DNA of 64,000 nucleotides from assembly GCF_029955155.1 (NCBI RefSeq), contig NZ_JAPNOZ010000008.1, positions 62,001 to 126,000 on the forward strand, written 5' to 3'. The notes under the pieces are model-generated. The model worked only from the letters and a program-made list of their open reading frames with translations. It did no database searches and was not told where the DNA came from. Shown piece after piece: positions 1 through 10,009 of the stretch. The stretch comes from Psychrobacillus sp. NEAU-3TGS (GTDB lineage: Bacteria > Bacillota > Bacilli > Bacillales_A > Planococcaceae). Numbering within the stretch: position 1 is the stretch's first letter; every line of letters begins with the position of its first letter. Position numbers and translations under genes: made by a program.

Positions 1-1145
1 GTTACGCTCCGTCGTCTAATCAAAATGGTGTGCCGCAAAATCTCTATTGCTTCTGTTCTGAGCTTTCACACTATAGTCTGTATAAATCTGTAGAAGCAAC
101 AGGGATTGGCGTAGAAAACATGATTCGTGTGAAAGCTAATATTGATCATTCTATAAATCTAGAAGATTTAAAAGAAAAAATGGAGCATGTTATTGCTATA
201 GGCGGCATTCCTCTTTATGTCCTTGCCACAATGGGAACTACTGACACTTTTGGGGTTGATGACATTAGAGGAATAAAGAGGATAGCAGAAGAATTGGAAC
301 ACACATACGGTATATGTCCAATATATATCCATGCAGACTCTGCGATGGGAGGCATGTATACTTTCTTTAATGATTACAACTTTGAAAGCAATCCTCTCCT
401 ATTGGAAGATAACGTGAAGGAAGTATTAAATACCTATCAACAGAAGTTTGAACATATCAAACTTGCCGATAGTATGGTCTTTGATTTCCATAAGCTTGGC
501 CAAACACCATATATTACGAGTTTATTTTTAATCAAAAACAGAGAGTATCTTAAGTATGTTGATTTAGATGTAGCAGAAACGCCGTATGTTGGAAATCGCG
601 GTTATGGTAGTTATCATACAGGATATACGCTCGAATGCTCACGGATGGGAAGTGCTCTGACAATATATGCGTCTTTATTAGCATTTGGAATAGAAGGCTA
701 TCAAGAGCTTTTAGCCAACTATATTCGTGTCAATTTTGCTTTTAGAGAGACGTTAACAAAAGAAATTTCGAATGTAGTGATTACGAATGAGGTTTCTCCG
801 ATTACAACATTCCGTTTTTATCCAGAACAGATAAGATGGAATGAGGAATTGAACGGAATCTTAACGGTAGAAGAAATAACCGAAATTAATCAATTTAATG
901 ACGATTTCGCAGAAGTAATTGGTGCCGAACGAGATACGGTCTTCTATGGAAATACCAAAAAGCAGCGTCTCGTAAAAGCTGCAAACTCAAACAAACCGGT
1001 ATCCATATATGCACATAAATTTTTTACAATCTCGCCATACTCAACAATAGAAGAGGTAGACCGTTACGTAGGATTTCTAAAAGAACATCTAGCATTCTTT
1101 CAGAAAACAAGTAGTAATAAAAATATGATTCTAACAACAGGTTAA
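1..1145 (+). CDS. PLP-dependent group II decarboxylase, 5' end missing
   Basis: The frame is open from base 3 and the gene starts left of the window; the GTG at 30 is internal. The visible C-terminal part (about 380 residues) has hallmarks of group II pyridoxal-phosphate amino acid decarboxylases (glutamate, tyrosine, diaminobutyrate or aromatic type): an HADSA motif with the Asp that contacts the pyridine nitrogen, followed about 50 residues later by DFHKLGQTPY with the Schiff-base lysine. The family converts an amino acid to its amine plus CO2 in the cytoplasm. The substrate cannot be decided from this part. No U-tract terminator follows, and the next gene lies 437 bases away, so co-transcription is doubtful. 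Confidence 0.8.
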   Translation, partial: YAPSSNQNGVPQNLYCFCSELSHYSLYKSVEATGIGVENMIRVKANIDHSINLEDLKEKMEHVIAIGGIPLYVLATMGTTDTFGVDDIRGIKRIAEELEHTYGICPIYIHADSAMGGMYTFFNDYNFESNPLLLEDNVKEVLNTYQQKFEHIKLADSMVFDFHKLGQTPYITSLFLIKNREYLKYVDLDVAETPYVGNRGYGSYHTGYTLECSRMGSALTIYASLLAFGIEGYQELLANYIRVNFAFRETLTKEISNVVITNEVSPITTFRFYPEQIRWNEELNGILTVEEITEINQFNDDFAEVIGAERDTVFYGNTKKQRLVKAANSNKPVSIYAHKFFTISPYSTIEEVDRYVGFLKEHLAFFQKTSSNKNMILTTG

Positions 1146-1582
1146 AGGTACGATACACTCATATTTCAGGCTTTTAAGAAGGTCTTTCATCAGTTTGCAA
1201 AACTGTTGGGAGTCCTTTTCTTCTTGTTTTCTTTACATATTGAGTGCGACAGAAAAAGTGTAAGAAGGGATAATAACACGGTTATTAAACCTCAGTTAGA
1301 TTAGTAGAAAGAAAATAAATTTACAGTCGCAAGTTTATACGCAAGCAACAAACCAGATTGTTTGAGTAAATACACACTATTACCTATAAAATATAGATAC
1401 CTCTATTGATTAACTGAAACAAAAGGAGAAGAAACATCTTTCGGTTAAATATTGAAATGAAAAGAGTAAAATAACTAAGTTTGAATCAAACTGTATAAAA
1501 CGGTTTTGTCTTCGAATCTCTGTGAGAAAACAAGCAGGGTTCTATTAAATAGTTATCTTACAAAAGCAAGGAGTTATATAAC
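1146..1582. other. Intergenic region with one stem-loop
   Basis: No coding potential was seen in these 437 bases. An inverted repeat at 1410-1419 / 1439-1448 (TTAACTGAAA / TTTCGGTTAA, one G-U pair) encloses a Shine-Dalgarno-like AAAAGGAG with no start codon at a useful distance. It lies in the probable 5' leader of the MoxR gene. No known RNA family was recognised. Confidence 0.35.
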
Positions 1583-2758
1583 ATGATGTATACTGCTCAC
1601 CAGAAATTAGAGGAAATCAGACAGGCGCTCAATTCCAAGTTTCTTGAACGAGAAAATGAGGTGGAGGGAATTCTAGTTGCATTACTTTCCAGGCAGCATA
1701 TGCTCATGATTGGGCCTGCAGGAACAGCTAAATCAGCTTTGTCGAGTGAATTATCCAAAATTATCGAGGGGACTACCTATTTTCAGTGGTTGCTGACAAA
1801 GTTCAGTACACCCGAGGAAGTATTTGGTCCATTGTCGTTAAAAGATTTAGAACAGGGCGTATATAAGCGAATTACTAAAACTAAAATGCCAGAAGCGAAT
1901 ATAGTTTTCTTGGATGAAATATTTAAAGCGAACTCAGCAATTTTGAATAGCTTACTGACCCTTATTAACGAAAGGCTATTCTATAATAACGGGTCACCGG
2001 CTAAAGTTCCCTTGATATCTGTAATAGGGGCTTCCAATGAATACCCTGAGGAGGAGGAAGAACTTGATGCACTTGTTGATCGTTTCCTCTTACGATATGA
2101 AATTAAGCTTATAGTAGATGAAAAGAATTTCATCTCGATGCTAAAAGCAGAGGAACAAATTATGCACATGCCGTGTATGTCAATGGAAGAATTGATGCAT
2201 CTCCAGTTCTTGACTGATAAAGTAGTCATTCCTGACGAGGTATATAAAGCATTATCAAAGATTCGCGTGGGATTAAGAGATGAAGGAATTCATCCATCAG
2301 ATCGAAGGTTCAAGCAGTCTTTAAGTGTATTGCAAGCAAAAGCATTGATTAACCAACGGCAAATCGTTCAGATAGATGATATGAAGATTCTTGAGAACGT
2401 TCTTTGGGAAAAGGTGGACCAAAAAGAGGTCGTATCATACATTATTCGAAATAATGCACATGATGTTTTAACTCAAACTCTGTATTCCTTGCAAAATGAA
2501 GCAGATGAAGTGTTTTACTCCATACTCCACGATCAGTCACCAGAGGCAGGAATAGAAGCAACTCAAAAAATGAAAGACCTAGTGGCTGATTTAAATAAGC
2601 TTAAAAGTCACTATTCAAGTAGAGAGGCTGATATCGATGTCTTACTAAATAAAGTAATCTTAATGCAACATGAAATTTTGAATAGGATTTTAGAACCTTC
2701 TTATTTAGATAATCTAGAAGAAAAAAGATGGTCTACAAGTATCTTTTTTAAAATGTGA
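1583..2758 (+). CDS. MoxR-family AAA+ ATPase (RavA-like)
   Basis: 391 residues. Walker A is GPAGTAKS near residue 43, Walker B is VFLDEIFK near 110, and the NSLLTLINERLF and GASNEYP segments typical of MoxR ATPases follow; the sensor region ends at DRFLLRYE. The C-terminal third is helical. E. coli RavA is a chaperone-like ATPase that works with the VWA protein ViaA. The next gene is exactly such a VWA protein, 15 bases downstream, so the pair is probably one functional unit. The start at 1583 has AAGGAG at 1568-1573. The function of this pair in Bacillales is not established; confidence is high for the family and low for the role. Confidence 0.85.
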   Translation: MMYTAHQKLEEIRQALNSKFLERENEVEGILVALLSRQHMLMIGPAGTAKSALSSELSKIIEGTTYFQWLLTKFSTPEEVFGPLSLKDLEQGVYKRITKTKMPEANIVFLDEIFKANSAILNSLLTLINERLFYNNGSPAKVPLISVIGASNEYPEEEEELDALVDRFLLRYEIKLIVDEKNFISMLKAEEQIMHMPCMSMEELMHLQFLTDKVVIPDEVYKALSKIRVGLRDEGIHPSDRRFKQSLSVLQAKALINQRQIVQIDDMKILENVLWEKVDQKEVVSYIIRNNAHDVLTQTLYSLQNEADEVFYSILHDQSPEAGIEATQKMKDLVADLNKLKSHYSSREADIDVLLNKVILMQHEILNRILEPSYLDNLEEKRWSTSIFFKM

Positions 2759-2773
2759 AAAGGGGTGACATCT

Positions 2774-4204
2774 ATGAATTCTTCTATTGGTTACAGAGAT
2801 AACCTCTCCGTATTAAATACGGACTCATTCGATAAAAGGCGTTTCAAAGAAGTTTTGGAGATGTCACCTGGTCTTCAAAAGATTAGAGGCGAAGGTGTAT
2901 TACCCTTGTTCGAACCATTACTGGGAGACATTTGGGCTTCGTTATATAAGATGAAACCTAAAATTACGGAAATCGATATAGATAACGTTCTGATTGTCAA
3001 TAAATCACTCATGGAAAGAATTATGAAGGATGAATATTTTGTAGACTACCGGCACTTCACTCGATTGGATGATTTGTCTTCGGCTATTGCCACGGTGAAA
3101 TTCGGAGAGAGGACAAACCAATGGCTAGCTGAACAAGATGAAAGATTTCAGAAACAGCTGAAGGAACTTCACACAATTCACAGGGAATTCCAAAAGCAAA
3201 AACGGCAAGAAGATACAGCAAATGAGACGGTGTTAGAAGAGAAACTTAAAGAAGCGATGAATAAGTTTAATGAGAAATTGCAATGGCTGCTTCAAAGCAA
3301 TAGGGATAACTTTTCCCAAGCCATAGCACAAGCAATGGAGGAAACAAAACAAGTGAAAGAGGGGCTGAAATCGTTATTTGGGGGCTACAGTGCAGGAAGT
3401 GGTGATGCAGAATTGAAAAAGATTCCTTTGCGTGATCAAATTACCTTAGCTGAAAAAATTGCATCTAATAGAAAAATGAAAGAAATTGCAGAGTGGGCTG
3501 GAAGATTCAAACAGATAGCTCACAATAAGCAAAAGCCTAAGCAATGTGATTCAATAGGAAAAGGTGGAGTTACATTAGGCAATGATGTGGAGAAATTACT
3601 ACCGATAGAGTTGAGCTTATATATGCACCCTTTAACAAAGAAAGACTTTCTCCGTCGTTTTGTAGAGGGTCAGACGATGCAATATGAGCAAAAAGGGCGG
3701 GAGGTATTGGGGAAAGGACCAATCATACTTTGTCTAGATCAATCGGGAAGTATGCAAAGGTTGGATACTCAATCCAAAGGTTTTGCGTTAGCTCTTATGT
3801 CCATTGCAAGGAGGCAAAGAAGAGACTTTTGTTTAATATTGTTCTCTTCCTCTATGCAAATATTAACATTCGAAAAAGGACATGTAAAAAGCACTGACAT
3901 GATCCAGTTAGCCCAAACCTTCTTAGGTGGAGGTACGAACTTTGTGCTTCCTCTTGATAGTGCATTAAATGTAATTAATGAAAGCCGTTTTAAACTAGCA
4001 GACATTGTGTTTGTTACGGACGGAGAAGATAAGGTACCGACTTCGTATATCGAAGCTTTTAATACAAAGAAAAAGGAAAAAGATTTTAATGTTCTATCTC
4101 TTGTAATAGGAAATAGTATTGATGCCGTTAAACAATTTGCCGATAAAGTGATTCAAATTAATGATCTTGATGAAGAGGGAAGTTTTACTGCATTTGAAAT
4201 ATAA
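2774..4204 (+). CDS. VWA-domain protein, ViaA-like partner of the MoxR ATPase
   Basis: 476 residues. The N-terminal half is helical with a charged coiled-coil-rich stretch around residues 115-200. The C-terminal von Willebrand A domain begins near residue 315 with a MIDAS motif DQSGSM, followed by GGGTNF and a TDGED motif, so metal-dependent adhesion chemistry looks intact. No signal peptide or membrane segment is seen, so the protein is probably cytoplasmic. ATG 2774 is preferred over the GTG at 2765 because AAAGGGGTG at 2758-2766 then sits at proper spacing. It is the presumed operon partner of the MoxR gene. Family placement is firm; the process served is unknown. Confidence 0.8.
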   Translation: MNSSIGYRDNLSVLNTDSFDKRRFKEVLEMSPGLQKIRGEGVLPLFEPLLGDIWASLYKMKPKITEIDIDNVLIVNKSLMERIMKDEYFVDYRHFTRLDDLSSAIATVKFGERTNQWLAEQDERFQKQLKELHTIHREFQKQKRQEDTANETVLEEKLKEAMNKFNEKLQWLLQSNRDNFSQAIAQAMEETKQVKEGLKSLFGGYSAGSGDAELKKIPLRDQITLAEKIASNRKMKEIAEWAGRFKQIAHNKQKPKQCDSIGKGGVTLGNDVEKLLPIELSLYMHPLTKKDFLRRFVEGQTMQYEQKGREVLGKGPIILCLDQSGSMQRLDTQSKGFALALMSIARRQRRDFCLILFSSSMQILTFEKGHVKSTDMIQLAQTFLGGGTNFVLPLDSALNVINESRFKLADIVFVTDGEDKVPTSYIEAFNTKKKEKDFNVLSLVIGNSIDAVKQFADKVIQINDLDEEGSFTAFEI

Positions 4205-4221
4205 ATGTACTTTCCTAATTC

Positions 4222-4260
4222 GGCTCTTCTTTTCATCTACTTTAAAGAGAAAGAAGAGCC
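4222..4260. terminator. Hairpin between convergent genes
   Basis: GGCTCTTCTTT (4222-4232) pairs perfectly with AAAGAAGAGCC (4250-4260). No U tract follows on the + strand and the hairpin overlaps the 3' end of uvsE. It probably ends or stabilises the convergent transcripts. Confidence 0.45.
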
Positions 4261-5202
4261 ATCAATCATTTCAATATCTTTTCTTGTTTTTACTTCCTCC
4301 ATTAATGTAAAAAGTGCCTCATCTTTCTTTTTAGCTTCAATCATACAATCAATTTGTGGAGTACTGCCTTTAATTGTGTAAAGGAATTTAAAAAACATAT
4401 CGATATCCACATAATCTGCATGATGGCGAAAAGCTTTTTCACTCTTTGGACTCGATATATGCATTTTGATGGGAAGAGGAGAATGTCTCCATGTCTGCAC
4501 AACTCTATTCCAGTTGTTTTCCCAATTAGCATCTTGGTGATAGGCAAGATGGTGGTGATAATCGAAAACTAGTGGTATATCTAGTTTTTCACATAAGTAT
4601 AGTGTATCTTCTAAGGTAAAGGAGGTATCATCGTTTTCGAGCATAATCATATTTTGAATCACCTTTGGGACGTCCATCCAATTATCAACAAAACGTTCCA
4701 GTGACATTTCGGTTTCTTTATAATTACCACCAACGTGCATGACACAGCGATGAGTTGGATCAATTCCCATTGCTTTTAATAATAAGTAATGTAGCTTTAA
4801 AGTATTGATAGAATTTTTGAAGATATGCTTTTCTTTCGAATTAATGAGAACAAAGTGATCAGGGTGAAAATCAATTCTAATCTTATGTTTTATTGCAAAA
4901 TTCCCAATCTCACGCAGTGTTTCTTTTAATGGCTTTATATAATTCCAATCGGGAAGCTCTTCATGGTTTGCTAAAGGAATAAGGTGTGAGGTTAATCGAT
5001 AAAAATGGATATCAGAAGCAACATTATGTTTTAACAGTCTTAGTGTGTTGTGTAAGTTCGAAAGTGCGATCCGTTCTAATTTACGAATAGCGGCTTCCCG
5101 ATCATCAATTTTTGTGAATTGGGTAAAAGTCATTGTTTGAGATGGGGATGCGCTTTTTAGTTCCATACTCATTGCGACATAACCAAGACGTACAATTGTC
5201 AT
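4237..5202 (-). CDS. uvsE: UV damage endonuclease UvsE/UvdE, copy 1
   Basis: 321 residues, the usual length. The family nicks DNA 5' of UV photoproducts and starts an alternative excision-repair path; it is a TIM barrel with a metal cluster. Visible family features are the N-terminal RLGYVAMS, SPSQTMTFTQF, RLTSHLIPLA, DFHPDHFVLINS, HVGG, ENDDTSFTLED, FDYHHH and HISSPKSEKAFRHHADYVD, which hold most of the His/Asp/Glu metal ligands. The start has GAGGTG upstream. It lies 41 bases downstream of a second, frameshifted copy of the same family and is probably co-transcribed with it. No LexA box was seen upstream of the pair. Confidence 0.92.
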   Translation of the reverse strand: MTIVRLGYVAMSMELKSASPSQTMTFTQFTKIDDREAAIRKLERIALSNLHNTLRLLKHNVASDIHFYRLTSHLIPLANHEELPDWNYIKPLKETLREIGNFAIKHKIRIDFHPDHFVLINSKEKHIFKNSINTLKLHYLLLKAMGIDPTHRCVMHVGGNYKETEMSLERFVDNWMDVPKVIQNMIMLENDDTSFTLEDTLYLCEKLDIPLVFDYHHHLAYHQDANWENNWNRVVQTWRHSPLPIKMHISSPKSEKAFRHHADYVDIDMFFKFLYTIKGSTPQIDCMIEAKKKDEALFTLMEEVKTRKDIEMIDGSSFSLK

Positions 5203-5243
5203 TTATTTCACCTCATCAATTTTATTTATTCTATTCCCTGCTG

Positions 5244-6196
5244 TTACCATTCCACAGATGAGCTTGTAATCCGTTTAACTCCCCGAAGTGCAGCTATTTC
5301 CTCTACGAGTCTTTGCATTGCAAGGTTCTTTTGTTTTGCTTCTATCATTATGTCAAAGTCATGGTTAAGCTCCTTTGCTAACTTTAAAAAGGGAAGAATA
5401 AAGTCTAAGGAAACAAAATTCGCATGGGAACGATAGGATTCATCTGATTTTGGAGAAGAAATGTGCACTTTCGGCACCATATTAAAGCTATTCCAAGTGT
5501 TATATATACGTTGTAGGTAAAGAGAGAGTTCATTCTCGCCGGTATTTGCCATGTGGTGATGATAATCGAGTACCATTGGAATGCTTTCTTTTTCACAAGT
5601 AATGAGTGTTTCTTTCACATCATACGTTTTATCATCATTTTCAAGGGTCATATGCTTCTTAATTTCGTTTGGAAGTTTTTTAGATTTTGATGGAAACGGT
5701 TTATAGTATTGTTTTTATCTCCATAAGCACCGCCGATATGAATATTAATTAATCCTGTATCGAGGGCGTTCATTGCTTGGAGCATTTTATAATGATATTC
5801 CATATCTTTTACCGCATTTATTGTAACTTCTTCTTTAGGACTGGTGAAAAGTGTAAATTGATTCGGGTGAAAGCTTACTCTTAGTTTAAATTTATGGATA
5901 ATACTTCCAATTTCATCCCATTCCTTTTTAAATGGAGTTAGGAAATCCCAACTCACTTCGGGGTGGGTTGCTAAAGGGATAAGTGAGCTGGAAAGTCGGT
6001 ACAATTCTATTTCATGTGCGATATTGTAGTACAAAATTCTTTTTGTGTGCTGTAAATTTTGTGCGGTAATAGATTTCAGCTTTTCTATTCGCTCATTTTT
6101 AGGAAGAGTTGAATACCGTGTAAAAGTTAAAGTTTTTGATGGACTTGCATCCCATAATCCTAATGCATTTGCCACATAGCCGAACCGAATCTTCAT
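5244..6196 (-). pseudogene. UvsE-like endonuclease, copy 2, single frameshift
   Basis: Two adjacent frames (6196-5648 and 5651-5244) together encode a full-length UvsE paralogue. The N-terminal part runs from [13 protein letters not shown] to the INRFHQNL segment; the C-terminal part resumes with TLENDD, LDYHHHM and HISSPKSDESYRSHANFV. The frames join if one base is added to the T6 run at 5676-5681 (A run on the coding strand), giving ..[19 protein letters not shown]. All metal-site motifs survive across the joint. It may be a recent pseudogene, a slippage-prone allele or a sequencing deletion; the clean rescue by one base favours a very recent event or an error. The start at 6196 has a GGGGA site. 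Confidence 0.8.
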
Positions 6197-6435
6197 CTTT
6201 TTCCCCTTTATCTATTGCTGTAGCAGATTTTTTATAATGCATTTATAGCTTATCTTCCGCAAAACCTAATAATGTATACGTAAAACAAATGAAATGGTAA
6301 ATGCTGCGTTTTACTATGTAGAAATCCAGACTTCCTTCCAAATATGTATAAACAATCAAAATGGTACTTGTTTCAGTTGAGCTGATTTTGTGTCTAAATT
6401 ATGTATTAGGATACAATTAGAGTGTTAATAAAAAC

Positions 6436-6486
6436 TTGAATTATATCATTTTTTTTTGTTATAGTTAAAAACAGACCGGTTGGTAT
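6436..6486 (+). promoter_or_regulatory. Promoter and probable TetR operator of the efflux pair
   Basis: TTGAAT at 6436-6441 and TATAGT at 6460-6465 form a sigma-A promoter with an 18-base spacer. The imperfect palindrome AGACCGGTTGGTAT at 6473-6486 falls on the expected start of transcription. It resembles the ACCGGT-centred operators of LmrA/YxaF/QacR-type TetR repressors, so autorepression is inferred. Confidence 0.6.
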
Positions 6487-6506
6487 GGTGGAGGTGTGCT
6501 ACGGGA

Positions 6507-7058
6507 ATGGATACAAAATCGCTGATAATAGAAATCGCGACGAATCTTTTTCAACAAAAAGGATATAAAGGAGTAGGACTAAATGAAATTATTAAAGCAT
6601 GTAATATTTCAAAGGGTTCGCTTTATCATCACTTTCCAAATGGAAAAGAAGAATTACTCATTGCTTGTCTTCAATTGTTGAATGAAGAGATTACAAAGGA
6701 TATTGTAGAGATTTTCGAACGATATCCGACTACACGTGAAGCCGCAGAAGCAATGATTTCAAAATTAGTGGAAAATTTTGAGGCGGAGGGAACCCTTACT
6801 GGATATACATTTAGCAGTATTGTGAGTGAAATGGCTTCGTTAAGTGAGCCAGTTCGAAATGCATGTGCTCAGTTGTATCAAAAGATACAAGCTATTTATA
6901 TGGAAAAGTTATTAGCAGATGGATTTACAAAGGATAAAGCTAATGCTATTGCACTTATGATGACAGCTTCCATTGAAGGGGCCATGCTTCTTTGCCTGAC
7001 TCAAAAAGAGGCAGAACCGCTTAAGATTATTTCACAGTTATTACCCAAAATGCTTTAG
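6507..7058 (+). CDS. TetR/AcrR family transcriptional repressor
   Basis: 183 residues. The N-terminal helix-turn-helix is clear (GVGLNEIIKACNISKGSLYHHFP). The helical C-terminal half resembles the LmrA/YxaF subgroup, whose members sense drugs or flavonoids and repress linked exporters. ATG 6507 is preferred over an in-frame upstream GTG at 6480 because that codon lies inside the operator and lacks a ribosome site; GGAGG at 6490-6494 serves 6507 with a rather long spacer. The MFS gene follows after 14 bases, so the two form an operon with the operator at its head. Confidence 0.85.
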   Translation: MDTKSLIIEIATNLFQQKGYKGVGLNEIIKACNISKGSLYHHFPNGKEELLIACLQLLNEEITKDIVEIFERYPTTREAAEAMISKLVENFEAEGTLTGYTFSSIVSEMASLSEPVRNACAQLYQKIQAIYMEKLLADGFTKDKANAIALMMTASIEGAMLLCLTQKEAEPLKIISQLLPKML

Positions 7059-7072
7059 AGGAGATTTATTAA

Positions 7073-8467
7073 GTGAAGAAAGAAATAAAAACTGGCCCTA
7101 TAATGACAGCTCTATTAGTTGCTGGCTTCGTAGGACTTTTTAGTGAAACGGCATTAAATATTGCTTTGGGGGACTTGGGTACTATTTTCGAAGTTGGACC
7201 AACAACAGTTCAATGGTTGGCAACAGGTTACTTTTTAACGCTAGGTATTTTAATACCAGTTACAGGTATTCTTATGCAAAAGTTCACAACAAGGCAAATG
7301 TTTTTAACTTCTATTATCCTAACTATTTTAGGGACAGTTTTAGCTGCATTATCACCTTCATTTGGTTTTTTATTGGCGGGCCGTATTATCCAAGCGGCAG
7401 GGCTAGCTATTAACTTACCGTTAACGCAAAATGTCATTTTCACTATTTTCCCTCCAAATCGACGTGGAGCGGCTATGGGGATTATGGGATTAGTTATGTT
7501 AGCTGGACCAGCTTTAGGTCCGACAATAGCTGGACTTATATTAGATAAATTATCGTGGGATTGGATTTTCTGGGCTCAAGTACCGTTCCTATTACTGTCA
7601 CTTATTATCGGAGTCTTTTATGTACCGAATGTGAATGAAGTACGTAAAATTTCCATTGACCTATTATCCGTCATTCTTTCAACGATTGGATTTGGTGGGA
7701 TTGTGTACGGATTCAGTGTATCCGGTGATAATGGATGGACTAGTTCAATAGTTATCGGATCAATTGTTATTGGTTTAATAGGAGTTATTATATTCTCTAT
7801 GCGTCAAATGAAAATGGAGCAGCCAATGATGAATTTAAGAGCATTTAAATATCCTCTTTTCGTTCTTGGTGTATTTATGAGTTTTATAACTTTCTTCAAT
7901 ATGCTTTCCATGCTCGTTATTTTACCTATGTATATGCAAATGGCTTTATTAATCGCAGCATTTACAACTGGGCTTGTACTTCTGCCTGGTAGCTTACTCA
8001 ACTGTATTTTAGCACCTATAATAGGTGGGTTATTTGACAAATATGGTCCAAGAGCAATTATCACTCCTGGTACAATTTTAGTAATTATTGCATATACACT
8101 TTACGCACAATTAGGGACAGACGCGGCTCTATGGGTTGTTATCGTCATCCATATCATTATGATGCTAGGGATCGGTGCTGTACTTGCTTCTACACAAACA
8201 AATACACTAAATTCTTTGCCGAAACGATATTATCCAGATGGGATCGCTATCACGCAAACCATCCAACAAGTAGCAGGTGCGGTTGGAATTGCAGTAATGG
8301 TTTCATTGTTATCTGCTAAACAAAATAGTTATCTAGTATCAGTTAACGATCGTTTACCGGAATCTGTAGCATCTGGCACATCCTTTGTATTTAAGATAGG
8401 TTTGATATTTGCAGTGATTAACTTTATATTGTCATTGTTCATGAAAAAACCAGTAGATGTAGATTAA
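7073..8467 (+). CDS. DHA2-family MFS multidrug efflux transporter
   Basis: 464 residues of almost continuous hydrophobic segments, about 14 predicted helices, as in the drug:H+ antiporter 2 family (LmrB, EmrB, QacA). The N-terminal part carries VQWLATGYFLTLGILIPVTG and the motif C-like GPALGPTIAGLIL, typical of exporters. The start is GTG 7073 with AGAGGAGA 11 bases upstream. It lies directly downstream of the TetR gene and probably exports the repressor's ligand. The substrate cannot be read from the sequence. Confidence 0.85.
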   Translation: MKKEIKTGPIMTALLVAGFVGLFSETALNIALGDLGTIFEVGPTTVQWLATGYFLTLGILIPVTGILMQKFTTRQMFLTSIILTILGTVLAALSPSFGFLLAGRIIQAAGLAINLPLTQNVIFTIFPPNRRGAAMGIMGLVMLAGPALGPTIAGLILDKLSWDWIFWAQVPFLLLSLIIGVFYVPNVNEVRKISIDLLSVILSTIGFGGIVYGFSVSGDNGWTSSIVIGSIVIGLIGVIIFSMRQMKMEQPMMNLRAFKYPLFVLGVFMSFITFFNMLSMLVILPMYMQMALLIAAFTTGLVLLPGSLLNCILAPIIGGLFDKYGPRAIITPGTILVIIAYTLYAQLGTDAALWVVIVIHIIMMLGIGAVLASTQTNTLNSLPKRYYPDGIAITQTIQQVAGAVGIAVMVSLLSAKQNSYLVSVNDRLPESVASGTSFVFKIGLIFAVINFILSLFMKKPVDVD

Positions 8468-8473
8468 TTATTA

Positions 8474-8510
8474 AAAAAGAAGTCATGACTGAATGTCATG
8501 GCTTCTTTTT
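8474..8510. terminator. Bidirectional terminator
   Basis: A 16-base stem (AAAAAGAAGTCATGAC / GTCATGGCTTCTTTTT, one G-U) with a 5-base loop has T-runs in both directions, and ends both the efflux operon and the convergent mmsA operon. Confidence 0.85.
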
Positions 8511-8519
8511 GTGAAAGTA

Positions 8520-9980
8520 TTAAACCCATTTTGTAGTAATCACTTTTTTTCTTGTGTAAAATTGTAATCCATCTTTTCCGTTGGCATGTAGATCTCCGTA
8601 GAAGGAATCTTTCCATCCTGAGAAGGGGAAGAAAGCCATTGGAGCGGGAACGCCAATATTTACACCTAACATACCTGCATCGATTGTTTCCCGGAACTTG
8701 CGAACACTTCCACCATCGTTTGTAAAGATACAAGCACCGTTCGCAAAACGTGATTGGTTACTTAAATCAATTGCCTCTTCCAGGTTTTTTACTCTGGAAA
8801 TCGACAATACTGGCGCGAAAATTTCCTCCTGCCATATTTTCATTTCTGAAGTTACATTATCAAAGATAGTAGGTCCTACAAAATATCCTTCTTGTTTGGC
8901 AGCTTCGTCTAGACGACCATCACGGACAAGTTTAGCTCCTTCTTTTTCGCCACCTTCGATAAAGTCAAGTGTACGCGTTTTATGATTATCACGGATGACA
9001 GGACCTAGGAAAATCCCTTCATCTAATCCATTTCCAATTTGAATTTGGTTCGCTTTTTCTGTAAGTAATGCAATAAACTCATCCGCTATTGAATCTTCTA
9101 CCGCAACTACAGAGGCAGCCATACAACGTTCTCCAGCAGACCCAAATGCAGCATTCATAATTTGTGTTGTCGCATTTTCCAAATTCGCATCGCTTAAAAC
9201 GATGGAATGATTTTTCGCTCCTGCTAGGGCCTGAACACGTTTTAGGTTACTTGTACCTCGTTTGTAGACATAATCGGCAACAGGTTGAGAACCAACAAAA
9301 GAAATGGCTGCTGTTTGTTTGTGATCCAATAAACTATTTACAACATCATGTGCTCCGTGCACAATATTAAATACGCCAGCTGGTAAACCTGCTTCTTCCA
9401 GTAGCTCTGCCAAGCGATTTGCAAGTAATGGTGTGCGCTCTGATGGCTTCATAACAAATGTATTTCCAGTAGCAATAGCCATTGGGAACATCCAGCAAGG
9501 TACCATCATTGGAAAGTTAAATGGTGTAATTCCTGCAATAACGCCAATTGGATAACGGTATACGCCCGATTCCAAATCTGTTGCAATCGATGGAAGTGAT
9601 TCACCCATCATTAATGTTGGGGCACCTGCAGCGAATTCCACATTTTCAATTCCGCGCTGCACTTCACCATATGCTTCTGTAAAGTTTTTACCGTTCTCTA
9701 TTGTGATCAATCTTGCCAGTTCATCATGATTGTCTACCAATAATTGCTGATATTTAAATAGAATACGAGCACGTTTTGGAACAGGGACATCTTTCCAAGT
9801 TTCGAATGCTTCTGCGGCTACCTCAATAGCATGGTCTGAATCTTTTGTAGTTGAAATTGGGACATGGGCGATTATTTCACCTGTTGCTGGATTATAGACT
9901 TCAAGTGATTGGTCTGTATTTGCCTCTATCCATTTACCACCTACATAGTTTTTTAGTGTTTTTAATGTTGTTTGTGTCAA
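8520..9980 (-). CDS. mmsA: Methylmalonate-semialdehyde dehydrogenase-like (CoA-acylating)
   Basis: 486 residues, the full family length. It belongs to the aldehyde dehydrogenase superfamily and matches the MmsA/IolA branch: [40 protein letters not shown] and catalytic GSAGERCMA (Cys near residue 285). MmsA enzymes oxidise methylmalonate or malonate semialdehyde to propionyl- or acetyl-CoA with NAD+. The start is TTG 9980 behind AGGAGG. It is the second gene after an iron alcohol dehydrogenase under a sigma-54 promoter, suggesting a route hydroxyacid to semialdehyde to acyl-CoA. No valine or inositol genes are nearby, so the true substrate is open. Confidence 0.88.
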   Translation of the reverse strand: MTQTTLKTLKNYVGGKWIEANTDQSLEVYNPATGEIIAHVPISTTKDSDHAIEVAAEAFETWKDVPVPKRARILFKYQQLLVDNHDELARLITIENGKNFTEAYGEVQRGIENVEFAAGAPTLMMGESLPSIATDLESGVYRYPIGVIAGITPFNFPMMVPCWMFPMAIATGNTFVMKPSERTPLLANRLAELLEEAGLPAGVFNIVHGAHDVVNSLLDHKQTAAISFVGSQPVADYVYKRGTSNLKRVQALAGAKNHSIVLSDANLENATTQIMNAAFGSAGERCMAASVVAVEDSIADEFIALLTEKANQIQIGNGLDEGIFLGPVIRDNHKTRTLDFIEGGEKEGAKLVRDGRLDEAAKQEGYFVGPTIFDNVTSEMKIWQEEIFAPVLSISRVKNLEEAIDLSNQSRFANGACIFTNDGGSVRKFRETIDAGMLGVNIGVPAPMAFFPFSGWKDSFYGDLHANGKDGLQFYTRKKVITTKWV

Positions 9981-10009
9981 TGAAAAAACCTCCTGATGTA
10001 TTTCTTATT

